The notes beneath the pieces were generated by a model. It did no database searches and had not been told where the DNA came from. It saw nothing but the letters and a program-made list of their open reading frames with translations. Below, piece by piece: positions 36,525 through 46,771 of a stretch of 64,000 nt of DNA (position 1 is the stretch's first letter; the number at the start of each line of letters is the position of its first letter). A program made the position numbers and the translations under genes. Source of the DNA: Acidobacteriota bacterium (GTDB lineage: Bacteria > Acidobacteriota > Blastocatellia > Pyrinomonadales > Pyrinomonadaceae); the NCBI GenBank assembly GCA_019639175.1, contig JAHBSK010000002.1:310001-374000 (forward strand), written 5' to 3'.

Positions 36525-37565
36525 ATGGCGAAAAAGAAATCTTTGGCTAAAGTAGAAAAAAAGACACTTGTCACAGGCGGGACGGGATTTCTCGGAGCCG
36601 AGGTCGTGAGGCAGTTGATCGACGCCGGCGAAAAGAACCTGCGTGTGATGGCGTCGCATGTGCCGGAGTGGATGAAGGATGCGGGTGTTGAACCGTTCGA
36701 GGGTTCGGTGACTGAGGCCGGTGACGTCGCCGAAGCGGTCAAGGGTGTTTCGGTGATATTTCATCTGGCGGGAAAGGTCTCGCGGGACAACACCGACGCC
36801 ATTGAGATGAACAAGGTTCACGTTGCGGGAACGCGTCTGCTTTGCGAGGCGGCGGCTGAGGCTGGTGTAAAAACAATAGTGCTGGCTTCCTCAAGCGGGA
36901 CGATCGCGGTCAGCGAAGAGCCGGAGGTCATAGACGAATCATATCCGCCGCCGGTCGAGATAATTTCACGCTGGGCATATTACGCGTCAAAATATTATCA
37001 GGAACGCGCCGCTCTTGAAAATTTTGACGGTGACGGCAGAAAGCTCGTTATTATGAACCCGACGCTGCTGCTCGGGCCGGGCGATGAGCGACTGAGTTCG
37101 ACAAAGTTAGTGCTTGATTTTCTCGGCAAAAAACTGCCATATACGCCGGGCGGCGGTTTAAGCTTGGTTGATGCTCGCGATGCGGCCGCTGCCTTTCTCA
37201 ACGCGGTCGAGGCAAGCCGTCATCAGGAAAAATATCTACTCGGCGCCGCCAATATGACATTCAAAGATCTCTTTGGCCGCCTTGAAAGGCTTTCGGGGGT
37301 TGCGGCCCCGATGCTGAAGGTGCCAAAAGGGCTTGCGGTCGCCGGAGCGGGTTTTGTCGATTCGGTCTTTCGGAATTGGAACAAGGCCTCGCCGATACAG
37401 CCGAAAGAGGTCGAACAGGCCGAATATTTTTGGTATCTTTCTTCTGCTAAGGCCACGGAAGAGCTTGCATTTACGCCCCGCGACGTTCAGGAAACATTGA
37501 ACGACACGATAGGTTATATCCGTCAAAACTTTCTCGGTGACGGCGTATTTGATAAGAAAATGTAA
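36525..37565 (+). CDS. NAD(P)-dependent epimerase / dihydroflavonol reductase-like protein
   Basis: A 346-residue extended SDR. It has the nucleotide motif TLVTGGTGFLGAEVV (around residues 14-28), IFHLAGKVSRDN, the SSSGT segment and the catalytic YYASKYYQE (YxxxK, about residues 146-154). It resembles sterol- or dihydroflavonol-type reductases; the substrate is unknown. The N-terminus is rich in Lys (MAKKKSLAKVEKK). It ends at a hairpin terminator at 37608-37639. Confidence 0.85.
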   Translation: MAKKKSLAKVEKKTLVTGGTGFLGAEVVRQLIDAGEKNLRVMASHVPEWMKDAGVEPFEGSVTEAGDVAEAVKGVSVIFHLAGKVSRDNTDAIEMNKVHVAGTRLLCEAAAEAGVKTIVLASSSGTIAVSEEPEVIDESYPPPVEIISRWAYYASKYYQERAALENFDGDGRKLVIMNPTLLLGPGDERLSSTKLVLDFLGKKLPYTPGGGLSLVDARDAAAAFLNAVEASRHQEKYLLGAANMTFKDLFGRLERLSGVAAPMLKVPKGLAVAGAGFVDSVFRNWNKASPIQPKEVEQAEYFWYLSSAKATEELAFTPRDVQETLNDTIGYIRQNFLGDGVFDKKM

Positions 37566-37607
37566 AAAGTTCTGTAAAAAGCAAAATTTCCGGGAACAAA
37601 ACGTCTG

Positions 37608-37639
37608 ACTACGTTCGTATAACGCGGACGTAGTTTTTA
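37608..37639 (+). terminator. Rho-independent terminator
   Basis: Stem ACTACGT (37608-37614) and ACGTAGT (37628-37634) with a 13-base loop, then TTTTTAT. Confidence 0.75.
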
Positions 37640-37668
37640 TTTGCTTTTAATACGGAGTTTTTATTTAT

Positions 37669-38172
37669 ATGCCAAGTTACAGACAGATCGGCCCCATAGT
37701 TCAATCGGGCTGGTACACATGTTGGGCTGCCTCGATGTCGTGGTGGCTGAGGGCGATGTCAGACCGCGGAAGACAGTTTCTTACCGAAGAAGAGATGTTG
37801 AATAAGTTCCCGCTGGATTGGGATCAGAACGGAGCAATGACGCTAAAGGGAATGAGTTCGATATTCGGCGAACAGGCGTTCGGAATGTCCTATCGTTTCG
37901 GCAATCAGAAGGACCTGGACAAACTGGTCGGAACGCTTTCAAGCGACCCTGCAGCTTTGGCAGGGGCATTTCCAATAATTGTTGGTTATAAAGATGACAA
38001 TGCGGGAGGCAATCACGTAGCTGTTCTTTGCGAACAGGCTTTGGACACATACGGACGATCATTTGTGACGATGGATCCGTTTCCGGGGGCATATCGTACG
38101 CGGTCACGAGATTATCTGGCCGGAGATAATATGTTCTTTGGTTGGCCAAAAGAAGCAGGCCAGATACTATAA
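37669..38172 (+). CDS. Papain-like cysteine protease family protein
   Basis: A 167-residue protein. Cys in GWYTCWAASMSWW (about residue 19), His in GGNHVAVLCEQ (about 118) and Asp in FVTMDPFPG (about 136) are arranged like the Cys-His-Asp/Asn of C39-type papain-like peptidases. It has no signal peptide and no ATPase partner, so it may be a cytoplasmic peptidase or a toxin-like effector. The start is ATG 37669 with a GGAG site upstream. It is convergent with the repeat protein downstream. Confidence 0.7.
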   Translation: MPSYRQIGPIVQSGWYTCWAASMSWWLRAMSDRGRQFLTEEEMLNKFPLDWDQNGAMTLKGMSSIFGEQAFGMSYRFGNQKDLDKLVGTLSSDPAALAGAFPIIVGYKDDNAGGNHVAVLCEQALDTYGRSFVTMDPFPGAYRTRSRDYLAGDNMFFGWPKEAGQIL

Positions 38173-38177
38173 CCGTT

Positions 38178-38588
38178 CTAGGGTTTGAAAAAGAAAAAGA
38201 AGAAAGCGGCTGCGTGTTTGGGATCTATTCCTTTCGCGTAGCCGATCGTGTTTCTGGAACTGTTTTCGACCACACCGGATCGAACGTAGCCGATCGTTGA
38301 ACGGCTTGCATTCTCGACAGTGCCGTTGTCTTTGATATAACCGATCGTCGAACGCGACGCGTTTTCAACCGTACCGTCTTTGCGGATAAAGCCGATAGTA
38401 GAACGCGAAGAATTTTCGACAGTTCCGTCGGACTTAAAATAACCGATGGTCGAACGGCTGGAGTTTTCGACAGTTCCGTTAGAGCGAATAAAACCGATGG
38501 TTGAGCGACTGGCATCTTCAACCGCCTGAGCAGAAGCAGTAATGCCGGTAGATAGCATGACTGTACATAAAATGAAAATTACTCTCAT
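38178..38588 (-). CDS. Exported repeat protein with six 17-residue units (beta-flower-like)
   Basis: A 136-residue protein with a signal peptide (MRVIFILCTVMLSTGITASAQ), then six units of the type VENxSRSTIGYxKxDGT, and a tail with six consecutive Phe (AAFFFFFFKP). Each unit probably makes a small beta hairpin, giving a closed beta arrangement like the proteins named 5-fold beta-flower. Function unknown; it may be a surface or periplasmic binding protein. I chose the ATG at 38588; an upstream TTG at 38609 is also possible. Confidence 0.65.
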   Translation of the reverse strand: MRVIFILCTVMLSTGITASAQAVEDASRSTIGFIRSNGTVENSSRSTIGYFKSDGTVENSSRSTIGFIRKDGTVENASRSTIGYIKDNGTVENASRSTIGYVRSGVVENSSRNTIGYAKGIDPKHAAAFFFFFFKP

Positions 38589-38694
38589 ATCTTTTTTAGA
38601 ATGAGTCAACTAGAGTTGTTTGATTAAAAAAAGTAGATCCTACATAAAGAATAATGCCGATACAGCTTACGGTTTGAAAGATTTAAAGTTGATT

Positions 38695-40149
38695 TTAAGC
38701 ATTCTTCTCCCTAAACTCAGCAATAATAATTTTACCTATCCAATAAACGACCAGATAAAGTAGGATGCTGAATAAAGAGATTTGTCTGCCAAAGCACGCA
38801 AATATAATTGCTGGCGGAACAAGGGCTAAAAGATTTTCATAGATGTCATGTGTAAACCGCACTCTTGGGTGGTTGGATATATGGCGATAAATGAAATGAA
38901 ATATCAGGCCAATCAGTATCGCGATCAGTATCGGCAGGCCTTCGTTCAGCACCTTTTCGTCGATCAGCAGCCAGCCGATGAGCACGACCGAAAGAATTGT
39001 TGCAGCGATGCCGAGACGCGCATGGAACTTCGCTTCCGGCATATCATTTCTTCGGCGGAAAACAGGCAGCGACAGGCACGTCGTGGCATATACCAGCAAT
39101 CGAGTTACCGTTGCTATAGTGACAGCTGTGAAAAATGAGCTGTAAATTGTCAGCACGAATATCGCACCGGCCGTTACGATAATTGAAATGTGCGGTGTTT
39201 TGAATTTCTGATGAGTTCTTGCAAGTATCTCCGGTAATTCCTTATTCTCGGCCATTGCAAAGGGTAGCCGTGAAGCAGCAAGAAATCCACCGTTCAGATT
39301 TCCTAGTATAGAGATCAAAGCTCCGATTGCAATAAATACGGCACCAAAACTGCCCATGAAGTTACCCGCAGCATCTGCAAGAGGTGTTTTGGAATCAGCC
39401 AAGCCGGGCAACGTTCCAATAGCCACAACTTGTATAAGAATATACAAAAATGTACACACGCCTAGGGCAACAAATAGAGCGAAAGGCAGGTCGCGTTTCG
39501 GGTCTTTTGATTCGCCTGCCGGAATGACGGCGGCCTCAAACCCGACATAAGCATATATCAGCAAAAGGACTGCAGCAGAAAAATCGGAGTAACCGGGAGC
39601 CACTTCAAATTTGAAATTACCGGGATCAATGAAAAAAATGCCGATGCCAACAAATACAAGTAATGGCAATATCTTGCCGACAGTGAAAATGTTGGTCAGC
39701 AGAGCGGATTCGCGAACTCCGATAAGATTGATCGTCGTCATCGGGATTAAGACGAGAAGTATGATGACGATCCTTAACCAGCCTTCATTTGCTTCAGGAT
39801 AAAAGAAACCTAAATAAATGAGAAACGCGTTGCAATTGGCGGCATAGGTCGCGACACGTACGACCCAATAGAGCCATCCGACCTCAAAACCGACCAGCGG
39901 GCCAAATGCCTCTTTTGCGTAAAGATACATTCCGCCTGTTGCGTCAAAACGGCTGGAAACCTCCGCAAAACAAAGTACGATCGCCGCGACAATGACCGCG
40001 CACATAATGATCGCGCCCAGGCTGTAATCGCCGATAAGTCCGGTTGCGCGTGCGGGCAAAATAAAAATTCCCGTGCCGATAATGGTGTTTATGGCAATGG
40101 CCGTCAGGTCCCAGCGGCCAATGCCGCGTACCAGTTTTTCTTCTGTCAT
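38695..40149 (-). CDS. APC-family amino acid permease
   Basis: A 484-residue inner-membrane transporter with about 12-14 helices. The first helix carries TAIAINTIIGTGIFILPARATG, the substrate-binding G-x-G-I-F pattern of APC proteins, and there are further motifs such as YVGFEAAVIPAGESKDPKRDLPFALF. The likely substrate is an amino acid or a related amine. It is divergent from the serine hydrolase gene, with a 91-bp promoter region between them. Confidence 0.9.
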   Translation of the reverse strand: MTEEKLVRGIGRWDLTAIAINTIIGTGIFILPARATGLIGDYSLGAIIMCAVIVAAIVLCFAEVSSRFDATGGMYLYAKEAFGPLVGFEVGWLYWVVRVATYAANCNAFLIYLGFFYPEANEGWLRIVIILLVLIPMTTINLIGVRESALLTNIFTVGKILPLLVFVGIGIFFIDPGNFKFEVAPGYSDFSAAVLLLIYAYVGFEAAVIPAGESKDPKRDLPFALFVALGVCTFLYILIQVVAIGTLPGLADSKTPLADAAGNFMGSFGAVFIAIGALISILGNLNGGFLAASRLPFAMAENKELPEILARTHQKFKTPHISIIVTAGAIFVLTIYSSFFTAVTIATVTRLLVYATTCLSLPVFRRRNDMPEAKFHARLGIAATILSVVLIGWLLIDEKVLNEGLPILIAILIGLIFHFIYRHISNHPRVRFTHDIYENLLALVPPAIIFACFGRQISLFSILLYLVVYWIGKIIIAEFREKNA

Positions 40150-40240
40150 ACAATTCTTTTGGCTGTCCGCTTTTGGGAGATGTGTTTTTTGTTTATACTC
40201 TGAAAAACGAATTCCGTAAAGAATACATTACAGAAATATT

Positions 40241-41233
40241 ATGAAAGCCTGTTTCAGATCAGTCTGTGTTATTGCTCTGTCGCTCTCAATAATGGCTGCT
40301 GCCAACGGCCAAACGCGTGAAGAGATCGAGATAGTGAAACCGAAAGCGTATTCGCCTCTAAAGGCCTCGGAGTCGGCGGAACTGAAAAAGACCGTCGATG
40401 ACGCCGTCAAGGAGGTTCTGCCAAAATTCAAAGACCTTGGCAGCGACCAGATCGCGATGACGGTCTTTGATATGTCCGATCCGGCGAATATCCGCCGTGC
40501 CGACCATCGCGGCGAAGAGCAGATATATCCCGCAAGCGTCGTCAAGATGTTCTATATGGTCACGCTGCATCAGCAGCTTGAGGATGGCAAGCTCAAAATG
40601 ACCCCGGAGCTTGAACGCGGGCTGCGGGACATGATCGTCGTTTCATCGAACGATGCAACGCAGTATATCGTGGATGTGCTGACCCAGACCGCCAGCGGCG
40701 GCGAACTGCCGGACGACGAGTTCAGCCTCTGGTCGCATCGCCGCAACAGGATGAACCGCTACTTTGCCTCGATGGGTTACACGAACATCAACGTAAATCA
40801 GAAAACGTATTGTGAGGATGCCTACGGCGTTGAGCAGCAGTTCAGAAACTATCGCGGCAACAACCGCAACATGATCACGACCAACGCCGCCGCCAGGCTG
40901 ATCGCGGAGATTGCGACGGGCAAGGCCGTAAATCCCGCCCGCAGTCAAATAATGATGGACCTGATGAAGCGCGACCCGTATGCGACCGGCAGGGAAGCAA
41001 ATTCGCAAGCAACAGAGTTCGTCGGCAAGGCGTTCCTAAACGACAAGATCGAGGGAGCAAAGCTGTGGTCAAAGGCCGGCTGGACAAGCACGACACGGCA
41101 TGACGCGGCTTATTTTGAATTGCCGGACGGCCGCAAGCTGGCGATAGCGATATTCACCGTAAGGCACTCCAACGATAAGGAGTTGATACCAACATTGGCC
41201 TCAAAGGTTCTGGAAAAACTAAAAGGAAAATAA
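40241..41233 (+). CDS. Exported serine hydrolase, class A beta-lactamase-like
   Basis: A 330-residue protein with a signal peptide (ending ANGQ). The SxxK motif is SVVK in IYPASVVKMFYM (about residue 97), an SxN-like motif occurs in VVSSNDATQ, and a KxG-type motif in SKAGWTST. These match the penicillin-binding/class A beta-lactamase fold. There is no strong sign of actual beta-lactamase activity; it may be a peptidoglycan or amide hydrolase. It runs into the S9 peptidase gene with a 6-bp gap, so the two are likely cotranscribed. Confidence 0.83.
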   Translation: MKACFRSVCVIALSLSIMAAANGQTREEIEIVKPKAYSPLKASESAELKKTVDDAVKEVLPKFKDLGSDQIAMTVFDMSDPANIRRADHRGEEQIYPASVVKMFYMVTLHQQLEDGKLKMTPELERGLRDMIVVSSNDATQYIVDVLTQTASGGELPDDEFSLWSHRRNRMNRYFASMGYTNINVNQKTYCEDAYGVEQQFRNYRGNNRNMITTNAAARLIAEIATGKAVNPARSQIMMDLMKRDPYATGREANSQATEFVGKAFLNDKIEGAKLWSKAGWTSTTRHDAAYFELPDGRKLAIAIFTVRHSNDKELIPTLASKVLEKLKGK

Positions 41234-41239
41234 AATGAT

Positions 41240-43660
41240 ATGAAGATAAGGAGTCTTTTTCTATTTGTCGCACTGTGTGTTCTTGCTTTAACGGCTGTCG
41301 CCCAGAACGGTTATCAAAAACCGCCAAAGGCGATACTGGACGTGCTGAACGCGCCCATAACACCGGCAACGTCAATTTCGCCAACGCGTGACCGGATCGC
41401 CCTGATAGAAAGCCGACGCTATCCGACCATTGCGGACAGGGCTGAGCCGATGCTTCGTATCGGCGGGCTGAGGATCAACCCGAGAAACACCACGCGTCAC
41501 GGCACCGGATATTTTTCGGCGATCAAATTCAGAGGTGTGAATGACGACAAGGAAACATCTGTCGCTCTTCCTTCGGGGTTCAAGGGAATCTCGCCGCAAT
41601 GGTCGCCTGACGGCAAACACATGGCCGTCGGCAACCTGACCGACACAGGTGTAGAACTGTGGATCATCGACACCGCAACCGGAACAGCGCGTCAGATAAA
41701 GGGTGTTCTTATAAATACTGCATTCGGCGGATTTGGCTGGGAAGGTTCGTCAAAGCTCTCTGCCAATCTTATTCCGTCCGGCCGTGGAGCGGCGCCGGCG
41801 TATCAGGACATCACGCCGATCTCGCCAAATATCCAGGAAACGTCGGGACGCGCCGGAACGATAGCGACATTTCAGGACCTTTTGAAAAGCCCGAATGATG
41901 AAGATCTGTTTGAATATTACACAACGTCGCAGCCCGCTTTCATCGCCCTTGACGGCACGGTGACAAAGGTCGGACAGCCGGGCATCTATGATGAGTTCGG
42001 CCCGTCGCCTGACGGCAATTACATTTTAGTGACGCGGACAACGCGGCCTTTTTCATATCTGTTTCCGTATTATCGCTTTCCGAAAAAGGTAGAGGTTTGG
42101 GACAAAACAGGAAAAGCGGTTCATACCGTCGCGGATGTTCCGCTTCAGGATGCTTTGCCCGCACAGGGCGTTCAGATCGGGCCGCGTTCCGTCCGATGGA
42201 TACCGACCGAACCGGCAACGCTGATGTGGACAGAGGCCCTGGACGGCGGCGACCCGAGAAAAAAGGCCGATCATCGCGACAGGCTAATGACGCTGGCGGC
42301 CCCATTCAACGGCTCCGCGAGCGAGCTTTTGAAAACGCAGCACCGCTTTCAGGGAAGTTCTTTCGGCGAGCGCGACGCGATGATGTTCTATTTTGATTAC
42401 AACCGCGACACACAGCATCGCCGTATGTTCATGACTAGCTATAAGGACGCATCATCACCGAAACTGCTGTCAGACCTGAACACGCGCGACCGCTATAACA
42501 ACCCCGGCAATCCGATAACGCGGCAGCTTCCGAACGGCTTCAGCGTGATCCGCCAAAACGGCGATGAGATATTCTTGAGCGGAGCCGGAGCCTCGCCTGA
42601 GGGCGACAGGCCGTTCTTCCGTGCAATGAACCTGAAAACACTGGAAACGCGCGAAATATTCAGATCGGGAACCGAGGAGTATGAGACGTTTGTCAGCATG
42701 ATAGATGACGAGGGAATAAATTTCTTTACACGAAAGGAATCTCCGGCCGAACCGCCAAATCTTTATATCAGACAGGTTTGTCCTCCCGAAAAGATCTGCA
42801 CGGCATTGGCATATCGTCAGATAACGCACTTTGAAGATCCGGCTCCGCAGCTTCGCGGCATAACCAAGGAGCTTGTCCAATATAAACGCGAGGACGGCGT
42901 AGATCTTTCGTTCACGCTTTATCTGCCGCCGGGTTATAAGAAAGGCGAACGGCTGCCGGCGGTCGTTTGGGCGTACCCGCTGGAATACACTGATTCGGAC
43001 GTGGCCGGACAGGTTTCCGGTTCGACCAACCGGTTCACACAGATCGGCGGTTCCTCGCATCTCTTCTTTTTGCTGAACGGATATGCGGTTCTCGACAACG
43101 CGACGATCCCGATAGTCGGCAACCCGGAAACGGTGAACGACACGTTCGTCAAACAGCTCGTGTCGTCGGCAAAAGCGGCTATTGATAAAGGTGCCGAACT
43201 CGGCGTGGTCGATCCCGATCGTGTCGGCGTTGGCGGACACAGCTATGGTGCGTTCATGACGGCGAACCTGCTGGCCCATTCAGATATGTTTCGTGCCGGC
43301 ATCGCCCGCAGCGGAGCCTACAACAGAACGTTGACGCCGTTCGGCTTCCAATCGGAACGCCGTTCGTTCTGGGAGGCAAAGGACACGTATCTGAATATGT
43401 CGCCGTTCTATTACGCGGACAGGATAAAGACGCCGATCCTTTTGCTGCACGGCGAGATCGACAACAATCAGGGAACGTTCCCGATGCAGTCCGAACGTAT
43501 GTATGCGGCTATCCGCGGACACGGCGGCACGGCACGGCTGGTAATGCTCCCGCTGGAATCGCACGGCTATGCTGCGCAGGAGTCGATAGAACACACGCTG
43601 TATGAACAGATAAACTGGTTCGACAAGCATGTGAAGAACGCAAAACCGCGGGCGAAGTAG
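41240..43660 (+). CDS. Exported S9-family prolyl-oligopeptidase-like peptidase
   Basis: An 806-residue protein with a signal peptide (ending TAVAQ). The N-terminal two thirds form a beta-propeller-like region containing WSPDGKHMAVG. The alpha/beta hydrolase domain at the C-terminus has the nucleophile GHSYGAFM (Ser near 667), Asp in LLHGEIDNNQ and His in LESHGYAAQ (near 773). It probably cleaves short peptides in the periplasm and is likely coexpressed with the serine hydrolase just upstream. Confidence 0.92.
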   Translation: MKIRSLFLFVALCVLALTAVAQNGYQKPPKAILDVLNAPITPATSISPTRDRIALIESRRYPTIADRAEPMLRIGGLRINPRNTTRHGTGYFSAIKFRGVNDDKETSVALPSGFKGISPQWSPDGKHMAVGNLTDTGVELWIIDTATGTARQIKGVLINTAFGGFGWEGSSKLSANLIPSGRGAAPAYQDITPISPNIQETSGRAGTIATFQDLLKSPNDEDLFEYYTTSQPAFIALDGTVTKVGQPGIYDEFGPSPDGNYILVTRTTRPFSYLFPYYRFPKKVEVWDKTGKAVHTVADVPLQDALPAQGVQIGPRSVRWIPTEPATLMWTEALDGGDPRKKADHRDRLMTLAAPFNGSASELLKTQHRFQGSSFGERDAMMFYFDYNRDTQHRRMFMTSYKDASSPKLLSDLNTRDRYNNPGNPITRQLPNGFSVIRQNGDEIFLSGAGASPEGDRPFFRAMNLKTLETREIFRSGTEEYETFVSMIDDEGINFFTRKESPAEPPNLYIRQVCPPEKICTALAYRQITHFEDPAPQLRGITKELVQYKREDGVDLSFTLYLPPGYKKGERLPAVVWAYPLEYTDSDVAGQVSGSTNRFTQIGGSSHLFFLLNGYAVLDNATIPIVGNPETVNDTFVKQLVSSAKAAIDKGAELGVVDPDRVGVGGHSYGAFMTANLLAHSDMFRAGIARSGAYNRTLTPFGFQSERRSFWEAKDTYLNMSPFYYADRIKTPILLLHGEIDNNQGTFPMQSERMYAAIRGHGGTARLVMLPLESHGYAAQESIEHTLYEQINWFDKHVKNAKPRAK

Positions 43661-43681
43661 TCGCCGGTGTAGTTAGCTGTT

Positions 43682-43709
43682 AAAAGGCCGGGCAAGATGC
43701 CGGCCTTTT
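43682..43709. terminator. Bidirectional terminator
   Basis: Perfect stem AAAAGGCCGG (43682-43691) with CCGGCCTTTT (43700-43709) and an 8-base loop, between the convergent S9 peptidase and GGDEF-EAL genes. Confidence 0.9.
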
Positions 43710-46646
43710 CTATTGCAGGTTGTCGAGTTCGAGAATATCGTGGCCGCCGCCGATGTCTGAATGCATTGACTCCTGGAACAGTGGTGCTGCGGGTTTGCCA
43801 AGAGTTTTGGGGGCGACATCGGCAGCAACTGGCTCCGAGAATAAAAAACCCTGGCCAAGACGGCAGCCGAACAACTGAAGCCGCCGCAGTTGCTCCTCGC
43901 TCTCGATGCCCTCGGCGACGACGTCCATTCCCAGATTTTCGCCCAGCGTCAGAATGGTCTTCACGATGGCGGAACTCTTTCCGTCAACCACCATCTTGTC
44001 TATGAACGACCGGTCGATCTTCAGGCGGTCGAAAGGGAAGCGTGCCAGATAGCTGAGGCTGGAATATCCCGTGCCGAAATCATCCGTTGCCAGAGAAACG
44101 CCAATACGGTCTAGCTCGCGAAGAACGCGAAGCGACCTTTCGCTCTGTTCCATCACAACACTTTCCGTAACTTCCAGTTTCAACTGAAAAGGTTCTATGC
44201 CGGTCTCGCGGATGACATTGCGGATGTCATCTATCAGCGACGGGTGCATCAACTGTTTGGCGGAAAGGTTAACGCTGACAGAAAGCCTGCGGACGCTTTT
44301 CTTCTGCCATCGGGCGATGTTTTCACACGCCTGCGACAGCATCCATCTGCCTATCGGAACGATCAAGCCTGTCTCTTCGGCGACGCCGATGAAATCGTCC
44401 GGGGCGATCAGCCCTCGCTCGGCGTGTTTCCATCTGACCAACGCCTCAAATTCGGTCACGGTGCCGTCCATGAGATCGACTATCGGCTGAAAAAGCACGA
44501 CGAAATCATTTCGTTCCACGGCTTTGCGAAGATCGGTCTCGGTCTCGAGCAGGTTCTTGCTGTTTACATACATTTCCGCATCAAAGACCTCGTAGCGGGC
44601 CTTGCCGGATTCCTTCGCACGGTACATTGCCGAATCGGCATCGCGGAGAAACTCCTCAGGTTCGCGACGGACGCTGTCTGACAGGATTATGCCGATGCTC
44701 GCTGAGGTGAAGATCTCATAACCGTCAATATCGAACGGTTTTTCGATATTTCGCTGAATGCGGTCAGCTACCTTGACGACCTCTTCGCGCCCGCCGGTCC
44801 GATTTAGCAGGATGACGAACTCGTCACCGCCCAGGCGGGCAACAATGTCGCCGGGGCGAACCATCACGTCCAGCTTTTCCGAGATCGCCTTCAGCAGTTT
44901 GTCACCGACCATGTGGCCGAGGCTGTCATTTATCACCTTGAAACGGTCGAGGTCCAGAAACAGCAGAGCGAAACGTGACGAGGCGGACCTTTCAGCTCGG
45001 CCGATCGCTCCGCGCAGGTGCGTCATCAGTTCCGAGCGGTTGGGCAAACCGGTCAGAGCGTCGTGACGGGCCAGATAGTTGAGCTTGTCTTCGGTCTGTT
45101 TCTGATCGTCAATGTCGGTATTTGTACCGAACCATTTGGTTATTGCCCCGTCCGCATTGTGGCCCGGATTTGCCCTGGCCTTGTGCCAGCGGTATGTGCC
45201 GTCGTGACGCCTTAGGCGAAATTCGACCTCGAAATAGATGCCCGTGGTCAGCGAATCGTTCCATCGGCGAAGGCAGTTGTCGAGGTCGTCAGGATGAATC
45301 AGGCCTTTCCAGCCGGAGCTTATTATCTCTTCGTGCGGCTTGTCAAAATATTCGACCGTTCGCTGGTTTACATAATCGAGATCGCCGTTGGCCTTGGCTG
45401 TCCACACCTGATGATAGATGCCTTCGCCAAGCTGGCGGAATTTAAGTTCGCTCGCCCGCAGGGCTTCCTCGGCCCGGCGGCGGTCGGTGATGTCACGGCC
45501 GATGCCCTGCACGCCTACGGGAATGCCGCGTTTCATTATCAGGCGTGTGCTTATCTCCAACGGAATGCGTCGCCCGTCCTTGGCAACAACATCTATCTCG
45601 AAACGCGTCGGACGTTCTTCATCCAGCCCTTTTGAGGTCATCTCTATCGCAAATTGAAGCGATGCGGGGGCGATCAGATCAAAAAGCGTCATCTGCATCG
45701 CCTCATCACGCGTATATCCGGTAATGAGTTCGCCGGTGTGGTTCAGCGATGTGAAGTTGCCGTCAAGGTCATGTGTATAGATGATGTCATTAGCGTTCTC
45801 AAAGATGCGGCGATATCGTTTTTCACTTTCCCGCAGGGCTTCCTCGGCGTGTCTGCGTTCGGTCACGTCACGGGCAATGCCCTGAATGGCGACCGGTTCA
45901 CCGTCAAGTGTCAGGACGGTGCTGTTTATCTCAAGCGTCACGCGCGAGCCTTTTTTTGTGATGCAGTCAAGCTCATAGGTCGTCTGATCGGACGTTCCTT
46001 CCATCTTTTGGCGAAACATCCGGCGCGCCAGATCGAGATGTTCGGGCGCGACGACCTCTGACATGTGAAGTGAAAGTGCCTCTTCTCTTGTATATCCGAA
46101 AACGCGTTCGGCGGCGGAGTTCAGCGAAAGATAGCGGCCTTTCAGGTCGTGGACATAAATGATGTCATTGGCATTTTCGAACAGAGAGCGGTAACGCTGC
46201 TCGCTTTCGGCCACGGACTGTTCCGCCTGTTTTCGCAAAGTGACGTCGATCATGACGCCTTCGCGGAAAAGGAGCTTTCCGTCCTGGTCGTGGATCAGGC
46301 ATCCGCGGTCGCGAACCCAGACGAGGTCGCCATTTGAATCAAAGATGCGGTATTCATAATCGGCGTCCTTGCTGCTGGCGGTCGAGGCGGCGGTCTGCTC
46401 AAATACCCAGTCAAGGTCGTCAGGATGAATGACCTTTAGCCAAATGTCAGGGTCATTAGTCCACATCTCCAGCGGATAACCGAAGCGCGAGAATGCGGGA
46501 CTGACATATCTGGGTGAAAAAGGCGGGCGGACGTCAACGATATAGAACAGAACCGGCAGGTTCTCTATGAGGCTCCTGAAATCCGCATCGTGTTTCATCG
46601 GTTCGGCTGGATCTTGAACAAAAGCTCCGTCCCGGCTGCGATTCAT
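43710..46646 (-). CDS. PAS-GGDEF-EAL cyclic-di-GMP signalling protein
   Basis: A 978-residue protein with four PAS sensor modules in the first half (about residues 20-520; PAS-associated endings such as RDVTERRHAEEALRESEKRYR between them). A GGDEF diguanylate cyclase domain follows with intact LGGDEFVILL, then an EAL phosphodiesterase domain (EFEALVRWKH, and ATDDFGTGYSSLSYLARFPFDRLKID). It has no transmembrane segment, so it is cytoplasmic and should sense small ligands, redox or light through the PAS domains. Both catalytic motifs look active. Confidence 0.95.
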   Translation of the reverse strand: MNRSRDGAFVQDPAEPMKHDADFRSLIENLPVLFYIVDVRPPFSPRYVSPAFSRFGYPLEMWTNDPDIWLKVIHPDDLDWVFEQTAASTASSKDADYEYRIFDSNGDLVWVRDRGCLIHDQDGKLLFREGVMIDVTLRKQAEQSVAESEQRYRSLFENANDIIYVHDLKGRYLSLNSAAERVFGYTREEALSLHMSEVVAPEHLDLARRMFRQKMEGTSDQTTYELDCITKKGSRVTLEINSTVLTLDGEPVAIQGIARDVTERRHAEEALRESEKRYRRIFENANDIIYTHDLDGNFTSLNHTGELITGYTRDEAMQMTLFDLIAPASLQFAIEMTSKGLDEERPTRFEIDVVAKDGRRIPLEISTRLIMKRGIPVGVQGIGRDITDRRRAEEALRASELKFRQLGEGIYHQVWTAKANGDLDYVNQRTVEYFDKPHEEIISSGWKGLIHPDDLDNCLRRWNDSLTTGIYFEVEFRLRRHDGTYRWHKARANPGHNADGAITKWFGTNTDIDDQKQTEDKLNYLARHDALTGLPNRSELMTHLRGAIGRAERSASSRFALLFLDLDRFKVINDSLGHMVGDKLLKAISEKLDVMVRPGDIVARLGGDEFVILLNRTGGREEVVKVADRIQRNIEKPFDIDGYEIFTSASIGIILSDSVRREPEEFLRDADSAMYRAKESGKARYEVFDAEMYVNSKNLLETETDLRKAVERNDFVVLFQPIVDLMDGTVTEFEALVRWKHAERGLIAPDDFIGVAEETGLIVPIGRWMLSQACENIARWQKKSVRRLSVSVNLSAKQLMHPSLIDDIRNVIRETGIEPFQLKLEVTESVVMEQSERSLRVLRELDRIGVSLATDDFGTGYSSLSYLARFPFDRLKIDRSFIDKMVVDGKSSAIVKTILTLGENLGMDVVAEGIESEEQLRRLQLFGCRLGQGFLFSEPVAADVAPKTLGKPAAPLFQESMHSDIGGGHDILELDNLQ

Positions 46647-46771
46647 ATACGTCTTTGACCAACTGTGACAGAAATTGTCACGAAAAAATGTCGAGAATTG
46701 TTAAATGCAGGGAGAAATACACCGCTCCCGTCCGGAAAAATCCGAAAAAACGACCGTGCGGCGAAATATGA

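Noticed and set aside
42470..43279. 269-codon open frame on the minus strand
   Set aside because: It is antisense to the S9 peptidase gene and shows no recognisable family.
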